64,000 nt of DNA from Elstera cyanobacteriorum (lineage in GTDB: Bacteria > Pseudomonadota > Alphaproteobacteria > Elsterales > Elsteraceae), in NCBI RefSeq assembly GCF_002251735.1, contig NZ_NOXS01000035.1, forward strand, positions 376,814 through 440,813, given 5' to 3'. Of the stretch, positions 8,281-19,101 are shown piece after piece; the stretch's first letter is position 1; every line of letters begins with the position of its first letter. Below the pieces are notes generated by a model, which did no database searches, was not told the DNA's origin, and saw only the letters and a list, made by a program, of their open reading frames with translations. A program made the translations under genes and the position numbers.

Positions 8281-10145
8281 GCCTCGGCCAAACTCTCATG
8301 CGCCTCGTGCGCGCCACCTGCACCCTCGGCGGTTCCGGCAAACATGCACTGGAGACCGCCCATACCCGTTTGATCGTCACCGGCGCTTTTTTTGCGCTGG
8401 CGTTCGGCGCGGTCGGCGTGCGCTTGGCCGATGTGACGCTGCTGCCCCATAGCGACGACACAAAACGCGCCCGCGCCGCCCGACCGGAAAAACTGGATCG
8501 CGCCGATGTGGTGGACCGGAATGGGCTGCTGGTCGCAACCTCCATCGCCACCGCCTCCGCCCACGCCAACCCCAAGGAAATTGGCGATCCGGTCGGTGTG
8601 GCGCGCAAGCTCGCCTCTGTCCTGCCGGATATCGACGAAAAGCAGATCCGCGACCGTCTGGCCGCGCCAGACCGCAGCTTCGTTTATATCCGCCGAAACC
8701 TGTCGCCGCGCCAGCAGTATGAGATCAACCGCCTCGGCATTCCCGGCATTCAGTTCCAGCAGGAAAACCGGCGGCTCTATCCGCAGGGCCGTTTGCTGGC
8801 CCATGTGCTCGGCTTTTCCGACGTTGATAACAATGGTCTTGCAGGCGTCGAAAAAGGGCTGAACGAACGGCTGCGCGCGGGGGGTGAGGCCGTCGCCCTC
8901 TCCATCGATACGCGCATTCAGCATATCCTGCGCCAGGAACTCGATGCCGCCGTCGCCAAATTCCAAGCCATCGGCGCCGCCGGGCTGGTGATGGATATTT
9001 ATACCGGCGAAGTGCTGGGCATGGTCTCGCTGCCCGATTTCGACCCCTCCGCCCCCGGCGAATCGCCCGACGATGCGCGCTTTAACCGCATCACCTTGGG
9101 CGTGTACGAAATGGGGTCGACCTTCAAGATCTTTAACACGGCGATGGCGCTGGATTACGGCACCGTGTCCGTCAGCGGCGGGTATGACGCCGCCCGCCCG
9201 ATCCCCATCGGTCGTTTTACGATTAAGGACGATCACCCGGTACCGCGTTGGCTGTCGGTGCCAGAAATCTTCATGTATTCATCGAACATCGGGTCGGTGA
9301 AAATGGCCCAGGATGTGGGCGTACAGGGGCAGCGCGCCTTTCTGGATAAGCTCGGGCTGCTGACCCCGCCGAAATTCGAAGTCCCTGAAATCGGTCGCCC
9401 GCAGGTGCCGCAGCCTTGGCGCCCGATCAACCTGATGACCATCGCCTTCGGCCACGGCATTTCGGTTAGCGCCTTACAGGTCGCCGCTGCCGCGTCGTCG
9501 GTCATGAACGGCGGCGTTTACGTCAAGCCAACGCTGGTGAAGCAGGAAGAGGGCGCGACCATCCAAGGCACGCGGGTGATGCAGGCCAAAACCTCGGAAA
9601 CCATGCGTAAGCTGATGCGCCTTGTCGTGAGTAACGGCACGGGCCGCAAGGGCGATGTGCCGGGCTATATCGTCGGCGGCAAGACCGGCACGGCGGAAAA
9701 AATCGGCGCGCGCGGCGGCTATCGTAAGAATGCCAATATCACCTCCTTCGTTGCGGGCTTTCCGATCCATAACCCACGCTATTTGGTGATGGCGCTGCTT
9801 GATGAGCCGAAGGGGTTAAAGGAAACCTTTGGTTTCTCGACCTCGGGCTGGAATGCCGCGCCGACCGGCGGCAAGATCATCGCCCGCGTCGGCCCGCTGC
9901 TGGGGGTGGAGCCTTACGATTTGAACGCGCCGGAGGTAAAAACCGCCCTGGCCGTCGATCTCGCTGGGGCCGGGCCGCGCGCCGTCAAAACCAATCCAAT
10001 GCCGGGTGCCATCGGCGCGCCGCTGGTCCCCGCCCCACCCGCGGGCGCGGCAACCCCCGTGCGCGGTCAACCACCGCAGGCGGCCCTACGCCCAACCCCC
10101 TTGCCTGTCACCCCTGTCGGAGGATCGACCGTTGCGGCTCGGTGA
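8277..10145 (+). CDS. ftsI: Peptidoglycan transpeptidase FtsI (PBP3)
   Basis: The septal class B penicillin-binding protein, 622 residues. One membrane helix lies near residues 32-50, then a PBP dimerisation domain beginning at VVDRNGLLVA (about 78-87), then the transpeptidase domain with GSTFKIF (Ser281 nucleophile, Lys284), SSN (335-337) and KTGT (469-472). The enzyme cross-links septal peptidoglycan in the periplasm in complex with FtsW. The start is the ATG at 8277 overlapping the ftsL stop; upstream in-frame sequence is ftsL coding. The Pro-rich C-terminal tail overlaps the murE start by 14 bases. Confidence 0.96.
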   Translation: MSLGQTLMRLVRATCTLGGSGKHALETAHTRLIVTGAFFALAFGAVGVRLADVTLLPHSDDTKRARAARPEKLDRADVVDRNGLLVATSIATASAHANPKEIGDPVGVARKLASVLPDIDEKQIRDRLAAPDRSFVYIRRNLSPRQQYEINRLGIPGIQFQQENRRLYPQGRLLAHVLGFSDVDNNGLAGVEKGLNERLRAGGEAVALSIDTRIQHILRQELDAAVAKFQAIGAAGLVMDIYTGEVLGMVSLPDFDPSAPGESPDDARFNRITLGVYEMGSTFKIFNTAMALDYGTVSVSGGYDAARPIPIGRFTIKDDHPVPRWLSVPEIFMYSSNIGSVKMAQDVGVQGQRAFLDKLGLLTPPKFEVPEIGRPQVPQPWRPINLMTIAFGHGISVSALQVAAAASSVMNGGVYVKPTLVKQEEGATIQGTRVMQAKTSETMRKLMRLVVSNGTGRKGDVPGYIVGGKTGTAEKIGARGGYRKNANITSFVAGFPIHNPRYLVMALLDEPKGLKETFGFSTSGWNAAPTGGKIIARVGPLLGVEPYDLNAPEVKTALAVDLAGAGPRAVKTNPMPGAIGAPLVPAPPAGAATPVRGQPPQAALRPTPLPVTPVGGSTVAAR

Positions 10146-11604
10146 TTTGCTGATCGGCCTGCCCGGCCCCTTGGCCGGGATCGATGTGACCGGCATCACG
10201 GCGGACAGCCGCGCCGTGCGCACGGGCTATCTATTCGCCGCCCTCTCCGGCAGCAAGGCCGATGGCCGGGCGTTCATCGCGCAAGCGGTGACGATGGGCG
10301 CCAGCGTCATTTTGGGCGCCGAAGGGATCGAAGCGCCGGTGCCGGTGCTGATCTCCCCCGATCCGCGCCGAGAACTGGCGCTGATCGCCGCCGCCTTTTA
10401 TGCCCGTCAGCCGGAAACCATCGTTGCCGTGACCGGCACCAGCGGCAAAACCTCTACGGCGTGGTTTACCCAGGGGCTTTTCGCCGCGACCGGGCATACG
10501 GCGGGCTATCTCGGTACCCTCGGCCTGCATGTCCCCGGCCTGCCGGAACAATATACGCTGACGACGCCGGACCCGGTGGCGCTGCACCTCTATCTCGCCC
10601 AAGCGGCGGACGCGGGGGTGACGCATTTCGCCCTCGAAGCCTCCTCCCACGGGATCGACCAGCGGCGGCTCGATGGCGTGCGTCTCAAAGCCGCCGCCTT
10701 CACTAATCTTCAGCGCGACCATCTCGATTATCACGCGACGATGGCGGCCTATTTCGAAGCGAAAGCCCGGCTGTTCCTCGATCTGTTGCCGGAAAATGGC
10801 ACCGCCGTCGTCCACGCGGGCGACGACTGGGGCCAGGTTCTGCGCGACCGAGTGCAGCAGCGCGGCCAGACCTGCCTGACCTATGGCACGAAAACCGCCG
10901 ACCTGGCGCTGACGGGCCGTGCCTTGGCCCCCGGGGGGCAGGCGCTAACGATTTCGGCCCTGGGCGAGACGGCGGAGGTGATTTTCCCCGTGCTCGGCAG
11001 TTTCCAGGCCGAAAATCTGCTGGCCGCCCTTGGCCTCGTCATCGCTGCGGGGGTACCCGTTGCCGCTGCGCTGGCGGCGATCCCATCGCTGCGCCCGGTG
11101 CCGGGGCGGATGGAGACGGTCGGCAGCCTGAACGGCGCGACGGTCATCGTCGATTACGCCCATAAGCCCGGTGCGCTGGACGAGGTGCTGAGCGCCGCCC
11201 GCCGCACGATGAAATCCGGCGCGCGGCTGCACGTCGTCGTCGGTTGCGGCGGCGACCGCGACGCCGGGAAGCGCCCGATCATGGGGTCCATCGCCTCCCG
11301 CCGGGCCGACCGCGCGGTGATCACCGACGATAACCCGCGCAGCGAAGACGCCGCCACCATCCGCAAGGCCGTGCTGGCCGGGTGCGATGGCGAGGCCGAA
11401 ATCATCGAGATCGGCGACCGCGCCGCCGCCATCGCCGGGGCCATCGCCGCGTTGCAGCCCGATGATGTGCTGGTCATCGCCGGAAAAGGCCATGAGTCGG
11501 GCCAGATCATCGGCAGCGAAACCCTACCGTTCGATGATCGGGAGGTGGCCGCCCAGGCCCTCGCCAGCCACGGCGGTCAGGTGATCTGGGGGGCCTCGGC
11601 ATGA
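10132..11604 (+). CDS. murE: UDP-MurNAc-tripeptide synthetase MurE (meso-DAP adding)
   Basis: Adds the third amino acid to UDP-MurNAc-L-Ala-D-Glu using ATP. The N-terminal TGITADSRAVRTGYLF, the P-loop VTGTSGKTSTAWF and ALEASSHGI are conserved. The DDNPRSE sequence contains the DNPR motif that marks meso-diaminopimelate rather than lysine specificity. The start is a TTG at 10132: CGGAGG at 10118-10123 sits eight bases upstream and the first domain begins there (RLGDLLIGL), with no better ATG. It overlaps the ftsI 3' end by 14 bases and the murF start by four. Length is 490 residues. Confidence 0.95.
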   Translation: MRLGDLLIGLPGPLAGIDVTGITADSRAVRTGYLFAALSGSKADGRAFIAQAVTMGASVILGAEGIEAPVPVLISPDPRRELALIAAAFYARQPETIVAVTGTSGKTSTAWFTQGLFAATGHTAGYLGTLGLHVPGLPEQYTLTTPDPVALHLYLAQAADAGVTHFALEASSHGIDQRRLDGVRLKAAAFTNLQRDHLDYHATMAAYFEAKARLFLDLLPENGTAVVHAGDDWGQVLRDRVQQRGQTCLTYGTKTADLALTGRALAPGGQALTISALGETAEVIFPVLGSFQAENLLAALGLVIAAGVPVAAALAAIPSLRPVPGRMETVGSLNGATVIVDYAHKPGALDEVLSAARRTMKSGARLHVVVGCGGDRDAGKRPIMGSIASRRADRAVITDDNPRSEDAATIRKAVLAGCDGEAEIIEIGDRAAAIAGAIAALQPDDVLVIAGKGHESGQIIGSETLPFDDREVAAQALASHGGQVIWGASA

Positions 11605-12977
11605 GCCCGCTCTGGACTCACATCACCGCCGCCGAAGCGACCCAGGGTACGGCCCGCGGGGCGTTTAGCGCCACTGGCGTTAGCATCGACAGCCGGACTG
11701 TGCAACCGGGCGATCTTTTCGTGGCCCTGCGCGGCGAGAATAACGACGCGCACGCCTATGTGCCGCAGGCCCTGGCGGCAGGCGCGGCAGCGGCCGTGGT
11801 CGATCACCCGGTCGACGGCCCCCATCTTGTCGTGCCAGACACGATGCGCGCGCTGGAAGACCTGGGGGCCTTCGCCCGCGCCCGCGTGTCCGCCAAGGTT
11901 GCCGCGATCACCGGCAGCGTCGGCAAAACGTCCAGCAAGGAAGCGCTGACGCAGCTTTTGGCGGCGCAAGCGCCGACCTACGGCTCGCGCGGCAATCTCA
12001 ATAATAACTTTGGTGTGCCGCTCTCCCTCGCCCGCCTGCCCGCAGATGTGACCTATGGCGTGTTCGAACTGGGGATGAACCACCCCGGCGAAATCGCCCC
12101 GCTGTCGCGGCAGGCAAAGCCCCATGTGGCGCTGGTAACGGCGATTGCCCCGGCGCATGTGGAATTCTTCAGCGACGGCGAGGCGGGGATTGCCCGCGAA
12201 AAAGCCAGCATTGCCGAAGGCCTGCTGCCCGGCGGCGTGCTGATCCTGCCGCGCGACAGCCAGCATTTCGCGGCGATGCGCGCCGCCTACCCCGAAGTGC
12301 TAAGCTTCGGTACCGCGCCTGATGCCGATAGCCGCCTGATCGATTGGCAGCCCGGCGCCGACGGTATCGATACGGTCGAAGCCGATATTCTCGGCACCCG
12401 CTGCCGCTATCGCTGGGGCATGGCCGGGCGGCATCAGGCGCTGAACAGTCTCGGCGTGCTCACCACTCTCGTGCGCCTCGGCGGTGACCTGTCCCGCGCC
12501 CTAAGCGATGCCGAAGCCCTGCGCCCAATGGCCGGGCGCGGCGAACGGCTGGTGCTGCCGTGGCAGGGCGGCACGATTACGCTGCTCGACGAAAGCTATA
12601 ACGCCAGCCCCACCGCCGTGCGCGCCGCCCTGCACGTTCTTGCGACGCTGCCGGGCCGCCGCCTGCTGGTGCTCGGCGATATGCTGGAACTCGGTGATCA
12701 CGCCGCAGACCTTCACGCCGGGCTGGCCGAGGCGGTTGACGGCGCCGGGCTGGATCGGGTCTATCTCGCGGGCACCCATATCGCCGCCCTCGCTCAAGCC
12801 CTGCCGACTGGCCGGGTGACGGCGCACGCCGCGCTGACCCAAGATTTGATTGCCCCGGTGCTGGCCGACCTACAGCCGGGCGATGCAATTTTGGTCAAAG
12901 GCTCGCTGGGCATGAAAATGAAACCGCTGGTCGAGGCGATCAAGACCGCAGCCCTCCCGCAGAAGGTTCTATCCTAA
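11601..12977 (+). CDS. murF: UDP-MurNAc-tripeptide-D-Ala-D-Ala ligase MurF
   Basis: Last cytoplasmic amino-acid ligase of the pathway; adds the D-Ala-D-Ala dipeptide made by Ddl. The 458-residue protein has the N-terminal [17 protein letters not shown], the P-loop [35 protein letters not shown] and the ligase-domain [17 protein letters not shown], all standard. It overlaps murE by ATGA and its stop shares a base with the mraY start (TAATG). Confidence 0.96.
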   Translation: MSPLWTHITAAEATQGTARGAFSATGVSIDSRTVQPGDLFVALRGENNDAHAYVPQALAAGAAAAVVDHPVDGPHLVVPDTMRALEDLGAFARARVSAKVAAITGSVGKTSSKEALTQLLAAQAPTYGSRGNLNNNFGVPLSLARLPADVTYGVFELGMNHPGEIAPLSRQAKPHVALVTAIAPAHVEFFSDGEAGIAREKASIAEGLLPGGVLILPRDSQHFAAMRAAYPEVLSFGTAPDADSRLIDWQPGADGIDTVEADILGTRCRYRWGMAGRHQALNSLGVLTTLVRLGGDLSRALSDAEALRPMAGRGERLVLPWQGGTITLLDESYNASPTAVRAALHVLATLPGRRLLVLGDMLELGDHAADLHAGLAEAVDGAGLDRVYLAGTHIAALAQALPTGRVTAHAALTQDLIAPVLADLQPGDAILVKGSLGMKMKPLVEAIKTAALPQKVLS

Positions 12978-14062
12978 TGCTGTTCAATCTTCTGGCACCG
13001 CTGGCCGAAGAGTTTTTGCTCTTCAACCTGTTCCGATACTTAACGTTTCGGACGGGCGGGGCCATTTTGACGGCACTGTTCATCGCGCTCTTCGCGGGGC
13101 CGAAGGTGATTCTATGGCTGCGGTTGAAGCAGGGGCAGGGGCAGCCGATCCGCACCGACGGGCCGGAAGGGCATCTCGCCAAAAAGGGCACGCCGACAAT
13201 GGGCGGCTTCTTGATCCTGCTGGCGCTGGCGATCTCGACCCTGCTGTGGGCCGATCTATCGTCGGGGTACGTGTGGGCGGTGCTGCTGGTGACCATCGGT
13301 TATGGCGTGATCGGGTTTGCCGATGACTTCCTGAAGGTCAGTAAGAAGAACCCCAAGGGTCTTAACGGCCGCATCAAACTGGTGTTTGAAATCGCTATCG
13401 CGTTGGGGGCCGTGGTGTGGGTGATGATGATTACCCGCGACCCGCTTTCGACAAGCCTCGCGATCCCCTTCTTGAAGCAGTTGATGATCAATATCGGCTG
13501 GTTCTTCGTGCCGGTGGCGGTCTTCATCATCGTCGGCGCCGGGAATGCGGTGAACCTGACCGACGGGTTGGACGGGTTGGCCATCGTGCCGGTGATGATC
13601 GCGGCGGGCTGTTACGCGCTGATCTCCTACCTCGTTGGGAACGCGGTTTTCTCCGCCTATTTGCAAATCCCCTCCGTCCCCGGCGCTGGGGAAATGGCGG
13701 TTTTCTGCGGGGCGCTGACCGGGGCGGGCTTGGGTTTTCTATGGTTCAACGCGCCGCCCGCGCGCGTCTTCATGGGCGATACCGGCTCCCTCTCCCTCGG
13801 CGGCGCGTTGGGCATGGTCGCGGTGATCACCAAGCATGAAATTGTGCTGGCGATCATCGGTGGGCTGTTCGTGCTGGAAACCGTGTCGGTCATCGTTCAG
13901 GTCGCCAGCTATAAGCTGACCGGCAAGCGCGTGTTCCGCATGGCGCCGCTGCACCATCACTTCGAAAAGAAGGGCTGGGCCGAACCCACCATCGTTATCC
14001 GATTTTGGATCATCGCCTCCGTCCTGGCGCTGATCGGTCTTTCCACCCTAAAGCTGCGGTAG
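12977..14062 (+). CDS. mraY: Phospho-MurNAc-pentapeptide translocase MraY
   Basis: Integral membrane enzyme that transfers phospho-MurNAc-pentapeptide to undecaprenyl phosphate, forming lipid I. The 361 residues show about ten hydrophobic helices and the family motifs [18 protein letters not shown] (the two Asp residues of the active site), [21 protein letters not shown] and MAPLHHHFE. Length and gene order are normal. The start shares one base with the murF stop; murD follows after eight bases. Confidence 0.97.
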   Translation: MLFNLLAPLAEEFLLFNLFRYLTFRTGGAILTALFIALFAGPKVILWLRLKQGQGQPIRTDGPEGHLAKKGTPTMGGFLILLALAISTLLWADLSSGYVWAVLLVTIGYGVIGFADDFLKVSKKNPKGLNGRIKLVFEIAIALGAVVWVMMITRDPLSTSLAIPFLKQLMINIGWFFVPVAVFIIVGAGNAVNLTDGLDGLAIVPVMIAAGCYALISYLVGNAVFSAYLQIPSVPGAGEMAVFCGALTGAGLGFLWFNAPPARVFMGDTGSLSLGGALGMVAVITKHEIVLAIIGGLFVLETVSVIVQVASYKLTGKRVFRMAPLHHHFEKKGWAEPTIVIRFWIIASVLALIGLSTLKLR

Positions 14063-14070
14063 GAGTTTCC

Positions 14071-15456
14071 ATGATTCTGCCCACCGCCTACCGCAATAAG
14101 CAGGTTGCCGTCGTCGGCCTCGCCCGGTCGGGCTTGGTCGCGGCTCAGGCTTTGAGTCAAGCCGGGGCAATCGTTTACGCCTGGGACGATAATGCCCCGG
14201 CGCGCGATGCGGCTTTGGCGGCAGGGCTTACGCTGACCCCCGTGGTGGCGATGCCGTGGGAACAGTTGACTGCGCTGATCCTATCGCCGGGCATTCCCCA
14301 TTCTTACCCGAAGCCCCACGCCGCTGCCGACGCCGCGCGGGCGGCCGGGGTGCCGATCCTTGTCGATGTCGATCTGCTACTCTCAACCCAGACCGCCGCC
14401 CCGGTGATCGCGGTGACGGGCACCAACGGCAAATCGACGACGACGGCGCTGATCGACCATATCCTGCGCGATGCCGGGCTGCCGGTCGCCATGGGCGGCA
14501 ATATCGGCGTTCCAGCCCTTACCCTGCCCGCTTTCGGGCCGGAAGGAACCTATGTGCTGGAACTCTCGTCCTATCAGCTTGAACGAGTGCCGAGCCTCTC
14601 GGCCCGCACGGCAATTTTGCTGAATATCACCGCCGACCATCTCGACCGTCACGGCGGCATGGACGGGTATATTCAAGCGAAGGCCGAAATCTTCCACCAT
14701 CAGGGCGAACCGGATTGGGCGATCATCGGCATGGATGACGCCCCCAGCCGGGGGATGGCCGATAAGGTCCGCCGCGCCGACCGCGCCCCGCGCGTTGTGC
14801 CCATCTCGGTGCTGGCGCCGGTCGCGGGCGGCGTCTATGCCCTCGACGGTCAGGTGATCGACGATCTCGACGGTGCCGCCGTGCCGGTGTTTGCGCTGGA
14901 CCGCGCACCGCGCCTGCCGGGCCGGCACAATGCGCAGAATATCTGTGCCGCCTATGCCGCAGCCCGCCACGCCGGGGTTGCGCCCGACGCGATTGCCGAG
15001 GCGATCACCCGCTTCCCCGGCCTTGCCCATCGGCAGGAATGGGTGAGCACGCTCGATGGCGTCGCCTATATCAACGATAGCAAGGCGACCAATGCCGATG
15101 CGGCGGAACGGGCGTTGGTTTGCTATCCCGCGATCCATTGGATTTTGGGCGGGGTCGCCAAAGCGGGCGGGATCGATTCGCTGGCCGCCCATTTCCCGCG
15201 CGTGCGCGGTGCCTATCTGATCGGCGAGGCCAGCAGTACCTTTGCCGAAACCTTGGTGGCGGGCGGGATCGTCCCGAAAGCCTGCGGCACCCTGGAAGTG
15301 GCCGTGCGCGAAGCGCGGGAAGCCGCGAAGCCGGGCGAGGTGGTCCTACTCTCCCCCGCCTGCGCCAGCTTCGATCAGTACAAAAGCTTCGAGCATCGCG
15401 GCGATCATTTCCGACAGTTGGTGGAAAACCTCAGCCGCACGGGGGGCGCCGAATGA
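14071..15456 (+). CDS. murD: UDP-MurNAc-L-Ala:D-Glu ligase MurD
   Basis: Adds D-glutamate to UDP-MurNAc-L-Ala. The 461-residue protein opens with VAVVGLARSGLVAAQAL, carries the P-loop VTGTNGKSTTTALI, ELSSYQLERV, and the C-terminal NDSKATNADAAERAL. The ATG at 14071 follows GGTAGGAG at a good distance; a longer in-frame reading from 14005 would overlap the end of mraY. It overlaps ftsW by ATGA. Confidence 0.96.
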   Translation: MILPTAYRNKQVAVVGLARSGLVAAQALSQAGAIVYAWDDNAPARDAALAAGLTLTPVVAMPWEQLTALILSPGIPHSYPKPHAAADAARAAGVPILVDVDLLLSTQTAAPVIAVTGTNGKSTTTALIDHILRDAGLPVAMGGNIGVPALTLPAFGPEGTYVLELSSYQLERVPSLSARTAILLNITADHLDRHGGMDGYIQAKAEIFHHQGEPDWAIIGMDDAPSRGMADKVRRADRAPRVVPISVLAPVAGGVYALDGQVIDDLDGAAVPVFALDRAPRLPGRHNAQNICAAYAAARHAGVAPDAIAEAITRFPGLAHRQEWVSTLDGVAYINDSKATNADAAERALVCYPAIHWILGGVAKAGGIDSLAAHFPRVRGAYLIGEASSTFAETLVAGGIVPKACGTLEVAVREAREAAKPGEVVLLSPACASFDQYKSFEHRGDHFRQLVENLSRTGGAE

Positions 15457-16586
15457 CCGGGTTGACCAGCTTCTCCCGCGCCGACCGCTCCATCGTTGGG
15501 CGCTGGTGGTGGACGGTAGACCGCATGACCCTGGCGGCCCTGCTAGTGCTGGCGGGGATCGGCGCGATGCTGATCCTGGCCGCCAGCCCCGCCGTAGCCA
15601 CCCGCATCGGTATTTCCGACAGTTTTCACTTCGTCAAACGTCAGTTGATGGTGCTGCCCGCAGCCCTGATCGTGATGATCGGGATTTCCCTGCTGTCGCC
15701 GCGCAACATTCGCCGCTTGGCGGTCGTCGGCTTTATCGGCGGAATTGCAGCGCTGGCGTTAACGCTGGTCGCGGGCCAGGAGATCAAAGGCGCGCGGCGC
15801 TGGATATCCTTGGCGGGCCAGTCGATCCAGCCCTCGGAATTCGTCAAACCCTGCTTTGCCGTCGTTGCCGCCTGGATGTTCTCCGAACAGCGCAAGGGCA
15901 GCGGCGTGCCGGGCTTTTTGATTTCCGGCGCGCTCTATGGCGTCGTCGTCGCCCTGCTGCTGAAGCAGCCCGACCTGGGCATGACCGTGGTGATCACCGC
16001 CATTTGGCTCATTCAGTTCTTTCTGGCGGGCCTGCCGATGCTGTTCGTGCTGATCGGTGGCGTCGGCGCGGTAACGGGGCTGATCGGCGCCTATTTCCTG
16101 CTGCCGCACGTCGCTAGCCGCATCGACCGCTTCCTTGATCCTGCGGCGGGCGACCGCTATCAGGTTGATAAGGCGATGGATGCGTTTGCCAATGGCGGCG
16201 CCTTTGGGCGGGGGCCGGGCGAGGGCATCGCCAAAGCCTTTATTCCTGACGTGCATGCCGACTTCATCTTCGCCGTCGCGGGTGAAGAATATGGGCTGAT
16301 CACCTGCCTGATCATCGTTGCGCTGTTCGGTTTCATCGTGCTGCGCGGCTTTGCCAAGCTGCTGCACGAATCGAACCTGTTCGTGCTACTGGCCGGGACC
16401 GGCCTGCTGGTGCAATTCGGCCTGCAAGCCTTCATCAACATGGCCTCCACCCTGCACATGATCCCGACGAAGGGCATGACGCTGCCGTTCATTTCCTACG
16501 GTCTGTCGTCGCTGTTCGCCATTGCCATCGGGATGGGCATGCTGCTGGGGCTGACGCGCCGCCGGTTTGGGGAGAGCGACCTGTGA
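15453..16586 (+). CDS. ftsW: Septal peptidoglycan glycosyltransferase FtsW
   Basis: SEDS-family polymerase of the septum, 377 residues, about ten membrane helices. Characteristic segments are GARRWISL (about residues 109-116), QPSEFVKPCF, LLKQPDLGM, the GRGPGEG loop and the C-terminal LPFISYGLSSL. FtsW polymerises lipid II and pairs with FtsI. Start: ATG at 15453, overlapping the murD stop; hydrophilic N-terminus precedes the first helix. It overlaps the murG GTG start by four bases. Confidence 0.96.
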   Translation: MTGLTSFSRADRSIVGRWWWTVDRMTLAALLVLAGIGAMLILAASPAVATRIGISDSFHFVKRQLMVLPAALIVMIGISLLSPRNIRRLAVVGFIGGIAALALTLVAGQEIKGARRWISLAGQSIQPSEFVKPCFAVVAAWMFSEQRKGSGVPGFLISGALYGVVVALLLKQPDLGMTVVITAIWLIQFFLAGLPMLFVLIGGVGAVTGLIGAYFLLPHVASRIDRFLDPAAGDRYQVDKAMDAFANGGAFGRGPGEGIAKAFIPDVHADFIFAVAGEEYGLITCLIIVALFGFIVLRGFAKLLHESNLFVLLAGTGLLVQFGLQAFINMASTLHMIPTKGMTLPFISYGLSSLFAIAIGMGMLLGLTRRRFGESDL

Positions 16587-17674
16587 GCGCCCCCCTGATC
16601 GTTCTCGCTGCCGGGGGCACCGGCGGTCACGTCTTCCCCGCCGAAGCGCTGGCGGGCGAGTTGATCGCGCGTGGCTATCGGACGGCCCTGATCACCGATG
16701 GTCGCGGCAAGGCCTTGGGCGTGAAGCAGGAAGGGCTGGACCTGCACGTTGTCCCCTCCGCCGCGATGTTGGGGAAGGGTTTCTGGGGCCGGGCGCGCGG
16801 GGCGATCACGCTCGTGCGCGGTTTCCTGGCTAGCCGGGCGCTCTTGAAACAGTTGAGGCCCGCCGCCTGTGTCGGCTTCGGCGGTTATCCCTCCGTCCCG
16901 CCGATGCTTGCCGCCCAACGCCTGGGGCTGCCGACCGTGCTGCACGAACAGAATTCCGTGCTGGGCCGGGCCAACCGCCTGCTGCTGGACCGTGCCCGGC
17001 TGCTGGCAACCAGTTTCGAGCGCACGCTCGCGCTGCCGTCGTTGCGGGTGCCGACACCGTGGATCGGCAACCCCGTGCGCGCGGCGATTGCCGCCGTGCC
17101 GGAATTCAGCCTGCCGACCGAACGGTTCCATATTCTCATCACCGGCGGCAGCCAGGGCGCACGGGTGTTTGGTGAAACTATTCCCCCCGCCCTTGCCAGC
17201 CTGCCGCAAGTGCTGCGCGATATGCTGATCGTATCGCATCAAGTGCGGGCCGAGGATGTTCACACCGCGCAAGAGATCTATCGCGAAGCCGGGATTAAGG
17301 CCGACTGCGCCCCTTTCTTCGGCGATATGGCGAAACGCCTGACCCTGGCCCATCTGGTCATCGCCCGGGCGGGGGCCTCGACGGTCGCAGAACTGACCGC
17401 CGCCGGGCGCCCGTCGATCCTGATTCCGCTGCCAAACTCCGCCGACGATCACCAGACCGTCAACGCCCGCGCCCTGTCCGACCACGGCGCCGCTTGGTTG
17501 CTGCCGCAAGAAGCGCTTGCGACCGGCGGGCTAACCCGGCGTGTGACCGAGCTTCTGACCAATCCCGCCGGGCTGCTTGAGGCGGCGAAAGCCGCCCGCG
17601 CCCTGGCGAAACCCGATGCTGCCGCCCGGCTTGCCGATCTCGTGCTGGCCCAAGTTTCTGGAGACGCCCCATGA
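16583..17674 (+). CDS. murG: Undecaprenyldiphospho-muramoylpentapeptide GlcNAc transferase MurG
   Basis: GT28-family enzyme that adds GlcNAc to lipid I to form lipid II at the inner face of the membrane. The 363 residues start at a GTG overlapping the ftsW stop (GTGA). The N-terminal [41 protein letters not shown], the central [10 protein letters not shown] and [10 protein letters not shown] followed by [11 protein letters not shown] are all MurG motifs. It overlaps murC by ATGA. Confidence 0.96.
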   Translation: MSAPLIVLAAGGTGGHVFPAEALAGELIARGYRTALITDGRGKALGVKQEGLDLHVVPSAAMLGKGFWGRARGAITLVRGFLASRALLKQLRPAACVGFGGYPSVPPMLAAQRLGLPTVLHEQNSVLGRANRLLLDRARLLATSFERTLALPSLRVPTPWIGNPVRAAIAAVPEFSLPTERFHILITGGSQGARVFGETIPPALASLPQVLRDMLIVSHQVRAEDVHTAQEIYREAGIKADCAPFFGDMAKRLTLAHLVIARAGASTVAELTAAGRPSILIPLPNSADDHQTVNARALSDHGAAWLLPQEALATGGLTRRVTELLTNPAGLLEAAKAARALAKPDAAARLADLVLAQVSGDAP

Positions 17675-19101
17675 GAGCGATGCCCCTGTCCATCGGAACC
17701 CTACATTTCGTCGGGATCGGCGGCATCGGCATGTCCGGGATCGCCGAGATTCTGCACAATCTCGGCTATAAGGTGCGCGGCTCCGACCAGGCGGATAACG
17801 CCAATGTCAAGCGCCTGCGGTCGCTGGGCATTCCGGTCGAAATCGGCCACCGCGCCGAAAATCTCGACGATGCGCAGGTGCTGGTCATCTCCTCTGCCGT
17901 CAAGCGCGACAACCCGGAAGTCATCGCCGCCGTCGAGCGGATGATCCCGGTGGTCCGCCGCGCCGAAATGCTGGGCGAACTCATGCGCCTGAAATGGTCG
18001 GTCGCCATCGGCGGCACCCACGGCAAGACGACGACGACCTCGATGATCGCCGCCATGCTCGATGCGGCGGGCCTCGATCCGACCGTCATCAACGGCGGCA
18101 TCATCAACGCTTACGGCACCAATGCCCGTTTAGGCGCGGGCGACTGGATGGTGGTGGAGGCCGACGAAAGCGACGGCACCTTTACCCGCCTGCCCTCCGT
18201 CATCGCGGTGGTGACGAACATCGACCCGGAACACCTCGACCATTACGGCACCTTCGATAAGGTGCAGGAAGCCTTCCAAACCTTCGTCGAGAACATCCCC
18301 TTCTACGGGTTTGCCACGCTGTGCATCGACCATCCCGGCGTGCAGGCGATGATCCCGAAGCTCGACCGCCGCATCGTCACCTATGGTCTGTCGCCGCAAG
18401 CCGACGTGCGCGGCCTGAACCTATCGATGCAGCCCGGCGGCGCGCGCTACGATGTGGAAATCCGCGACCGCATGGGCGGACCGACGCGCATTCTGCGCAA
18501 TGTTCAGCTTCCCATGCTCGGCACCCACAATGTCCAGAACTCGCTCGCGGCGATTGCCGTGTCGCTGGAAATGGGTATCGACGACGATACCATCCGGCGC
18601 GGGTTGGCCGGGTTCAAAGGCGTGAAGCGCCGCTTTACCCGTACGGGCGAAGTGCGTGGCATTACGGTGATTGACGATTATGGGCATCATCCGGTCGAAA
18701 TCGCCGCCGTGCTCAAAGCCGCCCGCTCGGGCTGCCGGGGCCGGGTGATCGCCGTGGTGCAGCCGCATCGCTACAGCCGCGTCCGCGACCTGTTCGAAGA
18801 TTTCTGCACCTGCTTCAACGATGCCGACGCGGTGATCGTCGCCGATATTTATGCAGCGGGCGAAGCGCCGATCGAGGGCGTGACGCGCGATGCGATGGTC
18901 GCCGGGATGAAGCAGCGCGGCCACCGCTTCGTGCGCCCGCTGGAAAGCCCAGACGATCTGCCAAAAATCATCAAAGACATGGCCCGCCCGTCCGATATGG
19001 TGGTCTGCCTTGGGGCGGGGACCGTCACCAATTGGGCGCACGCCCTGCCGGGGCAATTGGCCGAACTCTACGGCGAACCCGTGAGCGGGGGGGCGCAATG
19101 A
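17671..19101 (+). CDS. murC: UDP-N-acetylmuramate-L-alanine ligase MurC
   Basis: First amino-acid ligase of the cytoplasmic pathway. The 476-residue protein has [17 protein letters not shown] at the N-terminus, the P-loop [32 protein letters not shown] and the C-terminal [10 protein letters not shown] and QPHRYSR. The ATG at 17671 overlaps the murG stop; a second in-frame ATG is three codons in. It overlaps murB by ATGA. Confidence 0.96.
   Translation: MRAMPLSIGTLHFVGIGGIGMSGIAEILHNLGYKVRGSDQADNANVKRLRSLGIPVEIGHRAENLDDAQVLVISSAVKRDNPEVIAAVERMIPVVRRAEMLGELMRLKWSVAIGGTHGKTTTTSMIAAMLDAAGLDPTVINGGIINAYGTNARLGAGDWMVVEADESDGTFTRLPSVIAVVTNIDPEHLDHYGTFDKVQEAFQTFVENIPFYGFATLCIDHPGVQAMIPKLDRRIVTYGLSPQADVRGLNLSMQPGGARYDVEIRDRMGGPTRILRNVQLPMLGTHNVQNSLAAIAVSLEMGIDDDTIRRGLAGFKGVKRRFTRTGEVRGITVIDDYGHHPVEIAAVLKAARSGCRGRVIAVVQPHRYSRVRDLFEDFCTCFNDADAVIVADIYAAGEAPIEGVTRDAMVAGMKQRGHRFVRPLESPDDLPKIIKDMARPSDMVVCLGAGTVTNWAHALPGQLAELYGEPVSGGAQ

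Noticed and set aside
7944-9236. 430-residue minus-strand frame
   Set aside because: Antisense shadow of ftsL/ftsI in high-GC sequence; His/Arg/Gly-rich with no family motifs.
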